From NCBI GenBank assembly GCA_030247855.1, contig JAPDRN010000043.1:1-64000 (forward strand): a DNA stretch of 64,000 nucleotides. Reading direction: 5' to 3'. How positions within the stretch are numbered: position 1 is the stretch's first letter; each line of letters starts with the position of its first letter. A model generated the notes under the pieces. It worked only from the letters and a program-made list of their open reading frames with translations. It did no database searches and was not told where the DNA came from. A program made the translations under genes and the position numbers. Below, piece after piece: positions 1 to 11,065 of the stretch. This DNA is from Knufia peltigerae. Its lineage: Eukaryota > Ascomycota > Eurotiomycetes > Chaetothyriales > Trichomeriaceae.

Positions 1-1185
1 GTGTGTGTGTAAAAACATAGGAGCATGACAAGTATTGGGGCGGGACAGGATAACAACACTTACCGCTACAATGATTCCTGTGACAATGACCAGGAGATTG
101 AAATTGTGTTTATCAACCATGGTGAGGGTATTTTGTCAACAATCTACTTTCTCATCCTCCAGATTCGAGACACTAGAACAAGCTGCAAAGACAAGGGAGT
201 CCTCTCGGGGCAGAAGTATAGAGGAATGTAATCGTGACCTACTAGTAGTCTGATGAAGCTGGGGGAAACAGCAACAACAACAACAACAACAACAACAAGA
301 AGACAACAAAGACAAGAACGATACAGACAAGAGGGAAACACTCATACATCTTACCATCTTCCCTTTTTTCATTTCGAACGCCCCCCCTTGCTGATCCACC
401 TAGAGAGAGATCTTTTTGACAGATCAATGGTGGGATGGGGATTGCATGAAAAGCATCAAACTCGGGGATCGGACATGCCGGAAATGCTGATTGATGACAT
501 CCAGGCACATTCGCCCCCCAATCTTGTCAGAGCCAGAGATTCGTTTGATTGAATCAGGAATTGAAATCCAGCTCCCAATCAGAGAGATATTGGACGACCT
601 CGGGAGAGAGAGAGAGAGAGAGAAAAAAACAAAACAAGAGTTCAATGTCATACAAAGCTGTCCCAATATGCATAATGCATAATGCGTCACATACAGAACC
701 CTATCATATGTGTCAATCATAGGAGGGGCATGTTACAGACAGAACATAGGAAGAAAAAGACACAGTCACGAACACGAACACGAGGCCCAAAATCTCACCC
801 TCCGGCCACGTCTACAAGGACCCACGACATGCGCTCGGCTCATCAATCAATCAATCACAAAAGTACTCTTACCGTTTCAAGTACCCTCTCACCTTCACTT
901 TCAAGGCTCATGGCATATCATTCTTGCACAGAAAAGGGATAAGACAAGAGTAAAACAACAACAAACGAGATCCACTGCGAGAAGCATGTTCGACCCTCGA
1001 ATACCCTCGCCCATTTCCCAACATTACACAGCATATGTGTTTTCCTGTGCTGGCAGTACTACATCCCATTCTCGGTTTTATAGTCTGCACACTCGGTCTG
1101 CCGTCCTACACTACACTCCACTCCCTCGACCAAAGTGAAGTTCATGACCGTGATTTAAAGACCGTGTCGTTATCAACCTTTGACT
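1..1185. other. Non-coding stretch with microsatellites
   Basis: I see no supportable gene here. The stretch opens with a short GT run, carries a (CAA)n run at about 269-299 and a (GA)n run at about 605-621. Short open frames on both strands are repeat-encoded (for example poly-Cys or poly-Thr) and lack recognisable domains. The right end should hold the 3' untranslated region of the esterase gene on the minus strand. Confidence 0.5.
269..299. repeat. (CAA)n microsatellite
   Basis: About ten consecutive CAA units ending in AAG. A shorter (AAC)n run of similar kind lies near 23381-23398. It is simple-sequence repeat with no visible coding role. Confidence 0.85.
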
Positions 1186-2260
1186 TCAGTGTTTGGCATT
1201 CGCGTTGAAAAACTTCATCATGATGGTACTCGCATCGATCAGTGCCGTATGGTTTCCATTCTCAGCATTGTCTTCATTGCTGATCCACACATGGCCTTGA
1301 CCAGTGACGTTGTACCCCGCGACGACACTAGGCACCCCGGCACAGTCGTACTGCGTATAAAACACTGTTCCGTCGAATTGAATATCATCCACCGTTGGGA
1401 CAGGTGAAGGTCCACAACCGTTGCGGGTGGCCCAATCGTTCAACACGGCACGAACAGTGGGTAGAGTTGCATTATGGCTTCTACCGCCGTTGTAGGGTGC
1501 CGTATGATCTTCCGTACCGTGGAGTTCGAGGATCGGAGTTGGTCGTCGAGCAGGATGACAAACAAAGTCTGTGTCGTTGGCCTCTTGATACATTGCCGCA
1601 GCGTCCATAGCGAAGGCGGTGAAATCTCCTCCAGGGCTTTCTGTACATGCAAGCAGATCAACGAAACCTCCACCGATGGATTTTCCAGAGGCATAGACCT
1701 GGGAAGGGCGGATGCAATAGTTGTCGCGCATGAATTCGAGCAAGTCAGTCACAAAGAGCAGGTCGTTGTGTGATGTGCAATACGGTGCACCCTGCCAGCA
1801 TCTCTCATCTTGAGTCTTGGCTGTGTCCCCGAACAAGCCGTTAGGAAAGACGGCGATCATGTCGGGATTGATAGTTGGGTCGGTAAAACGGGTCAGAGTG
1901 GCCTGGTAACTCATGTCCTTGCCATTTCCGTGGAACGAAAGTTGCAAGGGATATGATTGATGCGGATTGTAGTCTTGTGGGATGTAGACGAGGAATTCTC
2001 TGTGGCATATTGGTCAGTATAAGTGGGATTCTCCTTAGCTGAACAGTAACCAGTGATGACAGGAGGTGATGTACATGGATAGAAACTGACCTGTTCACGT
2101 TGTCGCTGAGGATATTGACATGTCGAAGTGAACCTTTGTCGGTATGTGGTTTACCACAGCCTGCTGTTCGGGCACCAGAAGTGTCTATCGTAGCTTGCGA
2201 TGATGCCGCAGCAGCCACGAGACCTACAAGTCCACAGAAGAGCTTCTTGAACATGGTCAT
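1186..2260 (-). CDS. Secreted esterase, feruloyl esterase C / PHB-depolymerase-like
   Basis: Two exons, 2260-2091 and 1999-1186, joined in frame (intron 2090-2000, donor GTCAGT, acceptor ACAG), giving about 327 residues. The N-terminus is a signal peptide (MTMFKKLFCGLVGLVAAAAS). The mature part has the alpha/beta-hydrolase layout of the LpqC/FaeC group: an oxyanion-type LSFHGNG segment at about 76-82, the nucleophile elbow GKSIGGG with Ser near 164, then HGTEDHTAP (candidate acid) and GQGHVW (candidate His). Family knowledge: such enzymes release ferulic acid or acetyl groups from plant xylan. The exact substrate cannot be read from sequence. The next gene downstream is a plus-strand methyltransferase with no evident functional link. 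Confidence 0.8.
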
Positions 2261-3495
2261 CTCGACTTTTGATATTCCTCCAAAGGACTAGAAGACTGAA
2301 AGTAATTTGTACTCTCAAACAAGAAAAGTCGAGCTTTAATCCAGAAGTTCAAATGTGTGAGATCGCAATCACCCAGGACTAACATTACATCGAAAGACTC
2401 CGAAGAATAGACAAGGGCGATGGGTTTGTCCGTCCATCAAAAAGATCTGACAAGATTGCATTGTGGTACGAGGATGACTTCAGCTGCTACCGAACTGCAT
2501 CATGCAGGTGACTTGCAAGGGAGACGCAGCGTAGTGACGATTCATGGAAATTGATGACATCTTTCCTCCTTCCTGTAGCCGATTCATGGCACCGGTAGCT
2601 TCTTTTACAAATGACAAGGTGCTAATAATAATAATGATAATGGTGCTGGACATGGAGTGAGAAAAGTGCTTACAGGGACACGAGGTCAGTTGGACTGTGT
2701 ACCTTTGTAACTCGACCAAGACCATTTAATCATTATTCAAAGGGTTATCGATATATACGGAGTAGCTGAAAACCAGCTGGAGTAAGCTTAGAAATAGCCA
2801 TGAGCTTGACTTAGGAGCGTCAGTACTTGGTACGGGTGATGTTTGACTAGGGCATTTGCGTCTCCAAATAAACATCCTCGAGAGGTCCAGTCTCTTGTTG
2901 TTTCAAGTCGCGGTAGAGATTTGAACTAATTAGGATTTAGCTGGCATCAAACTTCGGACAATATCTAAGTCACAAAGATGTAGGTACGAAGTAGGTCACA
3001 TCGAATAGTCCCTCCGTACGTAAATAATACCTCACTGGCCTCTGCTTTTTGGATAGGTAGTGATCCTGAGGAGGATGTTTAATGATGTATTCGTAGCACC
3101 GACTCGCTCTCCATCTCTGTGGGTCTTGAGTCCGAATATCTTTCATCCACTCACATCGAGTCTGGCGTACATTGGTGGTTCCCCCGGATGACTCCCTCTC
3201 CCATCATATACTACTCTTTCTATCTCTCATATACGCTACCTGACTCTTTATTCGATGCGTTCAGATTGTGAAAAACGAGAATACTGCTGCCTGTCGAATC
3301 TTCTCCACCTTCCAGAACGAAGCAGAAGTATATAAACATGTTCATGTTCGTGTCCATGTCAAGTAGAATATCAATGAAAAGCATTCTCTTATTCAGCCTC
3401 ATCTCACTGCCATCTTGCCTAGGTAACTAAACGGCTGATCAAATCCCACCACATCTAAAATTCTTACGTTCATCATCATCATCATCATCATCATC
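2261..3495. other. Intergenic region, divergent promoters
   Basis: Promoter space between the esterase (-) and the O-methyltransferase (+). It contains one TACGGAGTA motif (2756-2764), a TATATAA box candidate (3329-3335) and a run of ATC units just before the methyltransferase start. A short minus-strand open frame at 2480-2725 has no domain features and was not accepted. Confidence 0.5.
3329..3335 (+). promoter_or_regulatory. Candidate TATA box of the O-methyltransferase gene
   Basis: TATATAA lies about 160 bases upstream of the ATG at 3496, a reasonable distance for a fungal core promoter. The assignment rests on sequence and position only. Confidence 0.35.
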
Positions 3496-3498
3496 ATG
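3471..3498. repeat. (CAT)n repeat abutting the start codon
   Basis: About nine CAT units run directly into the ATG of the methyltransferase. The run may vary in length between strains and would sit in the 5' leader of the transcript. Confidence 0.8.
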
Positions 3499-4194
3499 TC
3501 TGTCGAAAACGCAAAATATGCCAACGACGTGTCCGAGTACGTCGAAGCGGCCCTCTGCCCACCTACGCCGGCCTTTGCGCACGCCTACACCAACACCAGC
3601 GCCCACGGCATCCCCGAGATAGCCTTGTCTCCGAGCCAAGGCAAACTCATTTCCCTCCTCACGCGCATCTCGGGGGCCAAGAACGTGCTCGAGATCGGCA
3701 CGCTGGGCGGTTACTCTGCCCTGTGGCTCGCCGAGGGCCTCAAGGACGCCGGCGGCAAGTTGACCAGCATCGAGATCGACCCGGCCCGACGCGCCGTGGC
3801 CATCGAGAACCTGGAGTACGGCAACGTCAAGGTGCCCGAGCAGGTCGACATCGTCCTGGGCGCGGCGCTCGACGTCCTCCCCAACTTGTCCAAGGAAATC
3901 TCCCAGGGCAAGAGACAGAAATTCGACGTCGTCTTCATCGATGCCGACTGGGACAACCAGTGGGCCTACTTTGACTGGGCCGTCAAGCTGTCCAGCGGCA
4001 GAGGGAGCGTGGTCTATGTCGACAACGTGGTCAGGCAGATGCTGGAGACGGGAGTGCTGGGTCCGGCGCCCAGAGACACCAACGTACCGAACCTGGTCGA
4101 GATGGTCGGCAAGGACGACAGGGTAGATGCCACCGTCATTCAGACGTGTGGCGGGAAGAATTATGATGGTTTCCTGCTTGCTACCGTGCGATAA
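3496..4194 (+). CDS. SAM-dependent O-methyltransferase, Methyltransf_3 family
   Basis: Intronless, 232 residues, a typical length for caffeoyl-CoA/catechol O-methyltransferase-like enzymes. The glycine-rich SAM loop VLEIGTLGGYSALWLA is at about 64-79, followed by the acidic SIEIDPARR at 91-99. The metal-site region FIDAD at 147-151 and the later YVDN match the divalent-metal-dependent family. It probably transfers methyl groups to catechol-type hydroxyls on small molecules in the cytosol. The sequence does not define the substrate. The coding part is clearly more GC-rich than its flanks. A long antisense open frame (3439-4251) is a shadow of this gene. Confidence 0.88.
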   Translation: MSVENAKYANDVSEYVEAALCPPTPAFAHAYTNTSAHGIPEIALSPSQGKLISLLTRISGAKNVLEIGTLGGYSALWLAEGLKDAGGKLTSIEIDPARRAVAIENLEYGNVKVPEQVDIVLGAALDVLPNLSKEISQGKRQKFDVVFIDADWDNQWAYFDWAVKLSSGRGSVVYVDNVVRQMLETGVLGPAPRDTNVPNLVEMVGKDDRVDATVIQTCGGKNYDGFLLATVR

Positions 4195-4672
4195 AGATGT
4201 TGCATGTTCTCCCGACACAGTTGCTGGCGTAAAGCTCTTGTCCTGTGGCACCGGTTAAAAGACCAAGGTATATAGATAATCTGACTCTCACACCTCGAGA
4301 GCTGGTCGAAAGGCATGGATTTTCTTTTCTGACAACTTGTAACATCTCTCTTTGAATCCGCGATGATCTTGGTACTGGTGGGGGGGAAGGGAAGGGGGGA
4401 GGGGGAAGACTGGTGGAACAACAAAAATCGTGGGTATCATTATGATCGAAATAGTACTGTACAGGTGCCAAAGCCTTTATTCTATCCGACCCTCCTCCGT
4501 TTTGCTTTTGGACCAAAAAAGGAAGCCGTGGAGCTTCGGGAAATGTAAGTGGTCCTGAAGGAACCCAAAACAATATGCGTCTGCGACGCACTCTGTGAGC
4601 CGTATCGTCGATTTCGGAGTCCAGGCAGACCACCGTCGTCGGGGGGTGGTTGTTGTGTGTTTGACTTTCTCT
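4195..4672. other. Intergenic region between convergent genes
   Basis: 3' ends of the methyltransferase (+) and TAF10 (-). It holds a purine-rich G/A tract near 4380-4410. I see no gene. Confidence 0.5.
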
Positions 4673-5516
4673 TCACCGGTAGAACTCTCCTCTCTTGAGG
4701 TTGACCCCGTACTCCTGAACCGCCATACCAAGGTCTTCCATGGTCAACACCGCTCTGCCCTGTCCGCTCCCACCTTGACCGCCGCCGCCGTAGCCGCTTC
4801 TCTGCACGCCCAGCTGTGCCGCCTGCTGTCCCTTTGCTCCGGCTCCTCCGCCAGTGGCACCGGAACCGCCGAATGACCCCTGTCCGGCACCACCGCCGCC
4901 TCCCATCGCGGCATTGCCGAGCGCATTACTCGTGCTTGCAGAATTGCCCGCGCGAATGCGGCTGTACTGGTACGCGTCGGCGGCGACGTCGGCGACGAAC
5001 TTTTGCGTCGCAAGCGCCAACAACCGAGCAAGAGGGAGAGGTGTGGTGTTCGTGTTTGCGCCGGTCGGGTCGTGCGGCGAAGGGGGAGGAAGTCCGGCGA
5101 GTGTGAGGTAATGCGACGTTACGGCATCGGGGATCTAGAGAGAAGTTACAAACAATAATATCAGCTCGCCGTTCATCTTCCCTTCTCGCTCATAGTCTTG
5201 TCGCGCGCTGGAGTGGTGCGATGATCATCGAGAGGCGAATCAAACTTACAATCGGGGCATAATCATCCATTTTGCTGAGAAACTCTCGGAGTGTAATGTC
5301 CTTGCGATTCTGCTGTGCGCCCGCGGACGTTGTCGCTGTTGGCTGCGTTTCCGACTGGGTGAATTCGTTGTCCAGGGTGCCTGAAGAGGCTTCCGGATTG
5401 TTTCGCTGCGTCGAGGAGCCTTCCGCCGCCGTCTCTTGTGTGTTGTCTGCCATTTCGGCGTCCACATCCATCGTCGTGGTGTCTTCTGCTGTAGTAGGAG
5501 GGGGTGATGAAGCCAT
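4673..5516 (-). CDS. TAF10: Transcription initiation factor TFIID subunit 10
   Basis: Two exons, 5516-5250 and 5134-4673, with intron 5249-5135 (GTAAGT...CTAG), giving 242 residues. The N-terminal third is low-complexity and acidic (PPPTTAEDTTTMDVD). The TAF10 core begins at DITLREFLSKMDDY and continues across the splice site into IPDAVTSHYLTLAGL, then the histone-fold helices RLLALATQKFVADVAADAYQ and a C-terminal LTMEDLGMAVQEYGVNLKR. A glycine-rich spacer of roughly 50 residues interrupts the fold before the last helices. Family knowledge: TAF10 is shared by TFIID and SAGA. The start at 5516 gives a compact N-terminus. An in-frame ATG at 5573 would add 19 residues. Confidence 0.92.
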
Positions 5517-5872
5517 TATCTCAAGTCGGGGATCGGACTGGCGCCAAGAGGATACTGTGGTGCAACAATACAAATGGCTGAAACGTCGTGCTACTATGTA
5601 TGCTCGGTATGTAGTCTTGTTGTCGTGAAAGCGGGCAAGGGTTGAGTGGTAACGAAGAGTAAAAGCAAGTTGCAGGGATTAAATATTATTATGCGGCGAC
5701 ACTAGAATCTGGAGTATGGAGAACGTTGTTCCGAGGCTGAAACGGAATGATATGATGGACCCGTTTCACAGCACAGTAAATACATATTTGGGTATTGACC
5801 AAAATGCCATATTATATACAAGGCTGCTTCTTATACATAATACTTCTTCAACTATTCTCTCATGATAGAGCA
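5517..5872. other. Intergenic region
   Basis: Promoter and 5' leader of TAF10 plus the 3' end of the Tbf1-like gene, both on the minus strand. It is AT-rich near 5680-5850. I see no gene. Confidence 0.5.
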
Positions 5873-7989
5873 TCACGATCCAGGCACGGTTGACTTCGCT
5901 TCCTGTGCGGCTTGCGCTGCTGCTCTCGCTATCATCGCCTCAACATCAGCCATACTCGGTTCGAATTTCTTTGGCTCGACGTCTTTGGGTGGACTCGCTT
6001 GTCCAGGTTCATTGATGACAGGCGATGCTTGTGTTGGTAGGGGTGTGCCACTATCAACCAAGTTTGGATGTGGCGGTTCGTCACCTTCCAGTTCCTCAAA
6101 TGACACTTGATCTGCTTCCAACTGCAACCTCTCGCGTTCTTTAGCGTCCTCAAGCTTCGAGGCTTGTCCTGGAGCACGCGTTCTAAGATCTCCAGTCACG
6201 GCTTGTAGATAGTAGGGTACTTCGACACCACTTTTCAAAAAATACAACTTGAGGTTTCGCGCCTTATCTTTCAGTTGAACTTGGTTCCGATCCTTTAGCG
6301 TTTCGTTGACCGTGCCACCAGGGCCATACATGGCGAGAATCTGACTCCAATGGCCACCTTTGACTTGGTCAATTCCCTTCATGAGAGCATGTTCCTCTTC
6401 CGGAGTCCAAGGACGCCTCTGCGCAGGTACAACGCCTTTTCGTGGGGTCAGCGATGTTTTCGCGGCCGCTGCTTGTCTAGCTCTCTCGTATAGCACAAGA
6501 GTAGGCGCTGTTTGTGAGCTGTGAGGGACGTCTGGATTTCCACCAGGTGTAGAAAGAGGCGATTCGGACTTGATGTTTTCGGAAGGTGGTTCATATTGTT
6601 GATAGTCGGGTAGAGGCATTTGAGAGGCAGGGGTGGCTGATTTGGTTGGGGGAGGAGGTGCTGTAGGAGCAGCTTCAGCGGCGGACACAGCGCCCAGTCC
6701 TTTCATGGCAATCTCTGCAGCTCGAGCGGCTTGTGCGATAAACTCTTCGCCGAAAAGCGAAAGGCTTGGAGTCTGGCCTTGGGTTACTTGCATGAAGATA
6801 GACTCGGTGGACGCAGTCGGGACGGGTGGCGCGTGAATCGAGAATTGCCCTTCCATCTGTCCTCGCTGAGCATTTTTCGAAGCATCACCACCACCCTGAC
6901 CACCGCCATTCTTGGAAGCGCTTTCAATGCTTTGATACAAATAGGATGAGACCTCTCGACTGAAATCGTCCCACGGATACTTCAAAGCCAATTGGTCAAG
7001 CGTGTTATTTTGTGCATGAGTTTGCAAGATCTCGCGTCTTGCTGTAACCTGATTCAGAAAGTCTTGCTCAGTGGGTGCTAATGTTGTTGTTCCCGGTCTT
7101 CGTGCTAGGATCTGCTTGTCCAAGTCTGGAGCAAACATATCGGCCACAACCACATGAGGCGGAGCTGCTCCAGTTCTCCAAGCCGTTATGAACCCTTGCG
7201 TTTTCAAAGCCAGGAATACGGAGGCTTGCGACTTCTGAAGATAGCCATTATCGGGCACGAGCACAGGGAGAAAACCCCGGTCCATGTCGCGAAGTCCGAT
7301 CTCACCTGTGAATATACTAGACATAAATATGGCTTGGTTGATCTTCCGTATGGCCTGGATGTGATTCGCATCTTGTAGCTGCAGATCACTCGCAGAGAGG
7401 AACGGCTGTCCGGTATAAAACATCCTCCTTATGGGGTCGAACTTCGATCGCAACCCGAGGTATTCGCGGGTTTTCAAGGTGGCTGGTGTCCTTGACAAGC
7501 CCAAGGCTTCGGTCGGCGAGAGACTCGCGAGAAAGGTCAGAATGTCGGCGGCGAGGCTCTCTAGCACTGGGAGGCTGTCCAGACGGTTCCTCACGATACT
7601 AGGCTGCGGTTTTGGAGGCTGCGGAGGCGCATGGTGGCTTTGAGTGCTAGCTGAGGCAGAGACATTTGTGGGTGTAGACTGAGGAACCACTGTCGGTTCA
7701 CTCTCCTTCTTTTGCTGGTCAGCGCTCACTACGGAGGAAGCTTCTGGTCTCGGATGGTTCTCGACAGGGGACAGACGCCGCCTCTTAGGACTTCTCGGGC
7801 TGTCATCTTGTGGGGGATTTGAGGGTTGCGATTGGACTGGCTGCGAAAGAGCCTCATCTGGGTATAAGTCAGTCAAAATGCGCAATCAGATGAATGGGGG
7901 AGACAACGCTTCCCACCTTGTTGCTTCGGAGGGACGGCTTCTCCTGTGCCCTCGCCGGCAGCTTGGACTGAGGATAGATCATTTGACAT
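5873..7989 (-). CDS. Tbf1-like telobox Myb DNA-binding protein
   Basis: Two exons, 7989-7917 and 7857-5873, with a 59-nt intron 7916-7858, giving 685 residues. The true N-terminus is MSNDLSSVQAAGEG, reached through the splice. The in-frame ATG at 7885 falls inside the intron. A conserved helical block (about 130-345, with SRTPATLKTREYLGLRSKF and IFTGEIGLRDMDRGFLPVLV) fits the TRF-homology/dimerisation region of Tbf1/TRF proteins. Near 500-560 is a single Myb domain, RRPWTPEEEHALMKGIDQV, ending with the telobox-type helix QVQLKDKARNLKL. Family knowledge: such proteins bind TTAGGG-type repeats at telomeres, subtelomeres and some promoters. Between these blocks the protein is disordered and Gln/Pro/Ala-rich. 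The C-terminus is acidic. Confidence 0.82.
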
Positions 7990-9283
7990 TGCTGAAACAG
8001 CAGTTTCTTGGAATACTTGACGACTCAGATACAATCACACTAGGCATCTTTATTATGACGACGTGAAGTTGGTATTCGTACGGAAAACGGACGAGATTGA
8101 GAATCTGCCATGGGAAAAAAAGTGTGGAGCAACAATGCGGAGATGCCTAACAATCGACGTTGGCCGGAGTGTGAATAGTACAATACAACAGTATTATGAT
8201 ACTCCGTACCTAACCTAGAGTATCTAGGACAGTAGAGTCTGTGAAGAACATTTCAATTGATACTACGGGAAGTAGAATACTCGTATTCACATGCTCTTTT
8301 CACCTAGGAAATCTGAGGATGACATGCGGACCATTGGATGTTTTTTATCTACCCGTGATACCAGCAATGAATGAGGGGCAGTAGAAGGGTGGAATTCGCC
8401 TGCCACTTTGTCCGGATACGAGTAGAGAGTAATAAGGCGCTTGTGATCGATGGTTCTGACTTAACACACCATCCAGGCCTCTAATAGCAGTTGATGAGGT
8501 GCTTAGATTGGTGTCTATACCTATCAGTATCCCTGCTCGTCGCCTGCTTTCCCCTCCCAGCCCCCAGAATTATGCCAGCCAATGTGCTTATCTTTACGGA
8601 GCCAGGCTCAATGCTGGAGGGACGCTTGGGCCTGGAAGCAATATTTCTGTAAGTTGTATCCGCCCTCCGTACGGAGTACTATAAAAGCGATAACATATGG
8701 ACTTTTGCGTTATACGTCATGTCTCAACCAGCTGTTGAGAGCATCACGATCTCTCATATTCCATACTCGATACTCCGCATGTCAGCGAATGCTTGAACGA
8801 GAGATAAGATCCTTAGGACAGCTAACTACTCTTGGTCGGCAATGACGGCCCCAAAGTCTGGAATATTGGCGGCAAGACAGACCTACTGATTGGGAGCTTT
8901 GAACGAATGCCATGACCTGAGCTGATCCCCACCATGTAGTAATCCTTGCTATCAAAGCTTCCCTCTTCTTATGACGATCCCGTTCCTGGTCAAAACTCAC
9001 CATACACACGACCTAATGCACGGTGATCATGGGACATTGCTCTGGATTCAGTAAGCCGCTCTTAGGACCTTCGCTTCTACCAGCGAATGCTGTCATGAGC
9101 TCCCAGAATCCAGAGCTATTGTGCTGCCCTGCAGCTTCCTCAACCTCGATAGCTCAAGCTCATAAGGCTCACCAATCCCCCACCATGTCTGTTTGCTTTC
9201 TCTGTTCCTCAGCAGCTGGTCAAGTTGCTGGCTACTGGTGCATCGTGCTTCTGTGACCTAATTCATCTTGAATATCGTGAGGC
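7990..9283. other. Intergenic region, divergent promoters
   Basis: Promoter space of the Tbf1-like gene (-) and the phosphatase-like gene (+). It contains two copies of the TACGGAGT motif, at 8200-8209 and within 8665-8679. The second copy is part of a perfect 12-bp palindrome. Open frames here are short and featureless. Confidence 0.5.
8665..8676. repeat. 12-bp palindrome CTCCGTACGGAG
   Basis: A perfect inverted repeat and a symmetric version of the TACGGAGTA motif found repeatedly between genes in this window. It is followed directly by TACTATAAAA, which resembles a TATA element, though no gene start lies close by. Confidence 0.6.
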
Positions 9284-11065
9284 ATGGCTGGACTCAATTC
9301 AGTTCACGCCTCTGTCCTATACTTCTTCTTCTCGCTCTTCCTCGCCGTTGCCCCTCAGACCGTGCTCACCGAGCAAGTGCTGAACACATTCATCTATACC
9401 CGGTATGGCGATAGGACTCCTCTAGTCTTGTCGTCAACGCCTTCGTTGACTCCTTTGGGAGCTCAACAGCTGTATGGAGCAGGTGCCAAGATCCGAGACA
9501 GGTATATTTCGCCCAGCGACGGTGACTATACAGCGTCCTCCACGATCTCCGGCATATCGGCAAATCAGTTGGCATACGATCAGATCAATATCTTGTCTAC
9601 CGATGATCAATACGTGTCGGCCTCCGCTTTGGCGTTCCTCCAGGGCCTGTATCCTCCTCTGGAAGAGTCTTCGAACTGGACATATATTGAAGGCCAAAGC
9701 ACCGTTGCCAATGGAACCAACATTGTTGCGCCCCTGAATGGCTACCAATATCCTGACATCACAACCATTTCGAGCAATGATCTCAATTCTATATGGGTCA
9801 ATGGCATGGACAACTGCCCGTCGTATACTGCTTCGGGTCGGGATTATTATCAAAGCGTGGACTATCAAAGTCTCTTGAACACAACCATGGAGTTTTATAC
9901 GAGCCTGGAGCCAGATTTTCTCGAAGGGGTCTTCTCCAGTGCCGGGGTCGGCTACTATGACGCCTTTTACATTTATGACTATCTCAACTATGCTTATACC
10001 CACAACAGTACTGTCAGAAAATCGTTGCGGGAAGAAGATTTGACCAAAGCCAAAATCCTTGCAGACGATTGGGCATTTGCAATGAATGCTGACCTCTCGG
10101 CATCCGGCACAACGGCAGGTGATCAAATACGAGCAATTGCTGGAAGAACTCTTGCTACTCGACTTCTGACAGCTTTCAACACTGCTATTAACACGCAAGG
10201 GCAGACTGAGAAAATGACCCTCTTGTTCGGCAGCTATGAGCCCATGATTTCCCTTGCGGCCTTGACCAAGCTGGTCTCACAGCAAAACGCCGCATTCTAT
10301 AACATGCCTGCGCCTGGGTCGAGTTTCATTTTTGAGCTATTATCACTGCAAGCTGGTCAAACGGACGAATGGCCCAATACAACAGATATCTACGTCAGAT
10401 TTCTGTATCAGAATGGTACCGATTCTGACTCTTCTTTAGTAGAGTATCCCCTCTTTGGGCTCAGTCCTAGTCAAGGCGTTGTGCCTTTCCTGGACTTTGT
10501 TGCTAGTCTAGAGGAGTTCCTGGTGTTCAATGTCGGGGATTGGTGTACGACATGCGGAAGCTACAGTGTGTTTTGTCCAGCATTCACCGACACTGACGGT
10601 AGCTACAATCCTTCTTCGGGTTTGCTTTCTTCTAAGCACAAAGGGCTATCTCCAGTCATTGCTGGGGTAATTGGAGCCGTGGTCACCCTTGCAGTAGCGG
10701 CATTGTTGTTCGCGGCACTAATGCTACTGGGAGGTGTGAGACTACACCGCGTCCACACAAATCGCAGATCTGAGATGGCAGGATTCAAAGGAGGCGCGAA
10801 AATGGCAAGTGATCAGGACTTAGTCATACCCAAGGGCGGAGCAGGGGCTACAGTTGCGGTGGCAGCAGCAGAAGGAGAATCACACCCAACTCGCGGTCAC
10901 GAGAGAGTTGGAAGCTGGGAATTGAGGGATCAAGCAAAGGCGGAAGAGGCACAAAGGGAAGTTCTCGGCCATGGACCAACAAAGCCACGACGTCCCAGTT
11001 ATGAAGAAGACGACCTGCCAATCACTCCCTATACACCAGCGGTTGATCCGCACAATCATGTTTAA
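9284..11065 (+). CDS. Membrane-anchored histidine-acid-phosphatase-like protein, catalytic motifs lost
   Basis: Intronless, 593 residues. A signal peptide (about 1-29) is followed by a phosphoglycerate-mutase-like ectodomain, a transmembrane helix near 455-482 (SPVIAGVIGAVVTLAVAALL) and a cytosolic tail of about 110 residues. Histidine acid phosphatases need RHGxRxP and a later HD. Here the first motif reads TRYGDRTP, so the nucleophile position is Tyr41, and the second region reads LLFGSYEPM (Ser317-Tyr318-Glu319) instead of HD. The rest of the fold is recognisable (TPLGAQQLYGAGAKIRDRYI, FLQGLYPP, RAIAGRTLATRLL). By inference it is a cell-surface pseudo-enzyme, perhaps a ligand-binding or structural glycoprotein. 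Several N-glycosylation sequons are present. A plain active phosphatase is unlikely. Confidence 0.8.
   Translation: MAGLNSVHASVLYFFFSLFLAVAPQTVLTEQVLNTFIYTRYGDRTPLVLSSTPSLTPLGAQQLYGAGAKIRDRYISPSDGDYTASSTISGISANQLAYDQINILSTDDQYVSASALAFLQGLYPPLEESSNWTYIEGQSTVANGTNIVAPLNGYQYPDITTISSNDLNSIWVNGMDNCPSYTASGRDYYQSVDYQSLLNTTMEFYTSLEPDFLEGVFSSAGVGYYDAFYIYDYLNYAYTHNSTVRKSLREEDLTKAKILADDWAFAMNADLSASGTTAGDQIRAIAGRTLATRLLTAFNTAINTQGQTEKMTLLFGSYEPMISLAALTKLVSQQNAAFYNMPAPGSSFIFELLSLQAGQTDEWPNTTDIYVRFLYQNGTDSDSSLVEYPLFGLSPSQGVVPFLDFVASLEEFLVFNVGDWCTTCGSYSVFCPAFTDTDGSYNPSSGLLSSKHKGLSPVIAGVIGAVVTLAVAALLFAALMLLGGVRLHRVHTNRRSEMAGFKGGAKMASDQDLVIPKGGAGATVAVAAAEGESHPTRGHERVGSWELRDQAKAEEAQREVLGHGPTKPRRPSYEEDDLPITPYTPAVDPHNHV

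Noticed and set aside
136..399. Open frame with a run of ten cysteines
   Set aside because: It is translation of the (CAA)n microsatellite on the opposite strand.
3439..4251. 270-codon minus-strand open frame opposite the O-methyltransferase
   Set aside because: It is antisense to a clear methyltransferase, and its C-terminal Asp run is only the antisense reading of the upstream (CAT)n repeat. No domain is recognisable.
8499..9256. Several short plus-strand open frames before the phosphatase-like gene
   Set aside because: They overlap one another in different frames, lack motifs and lie in promoter DNA.
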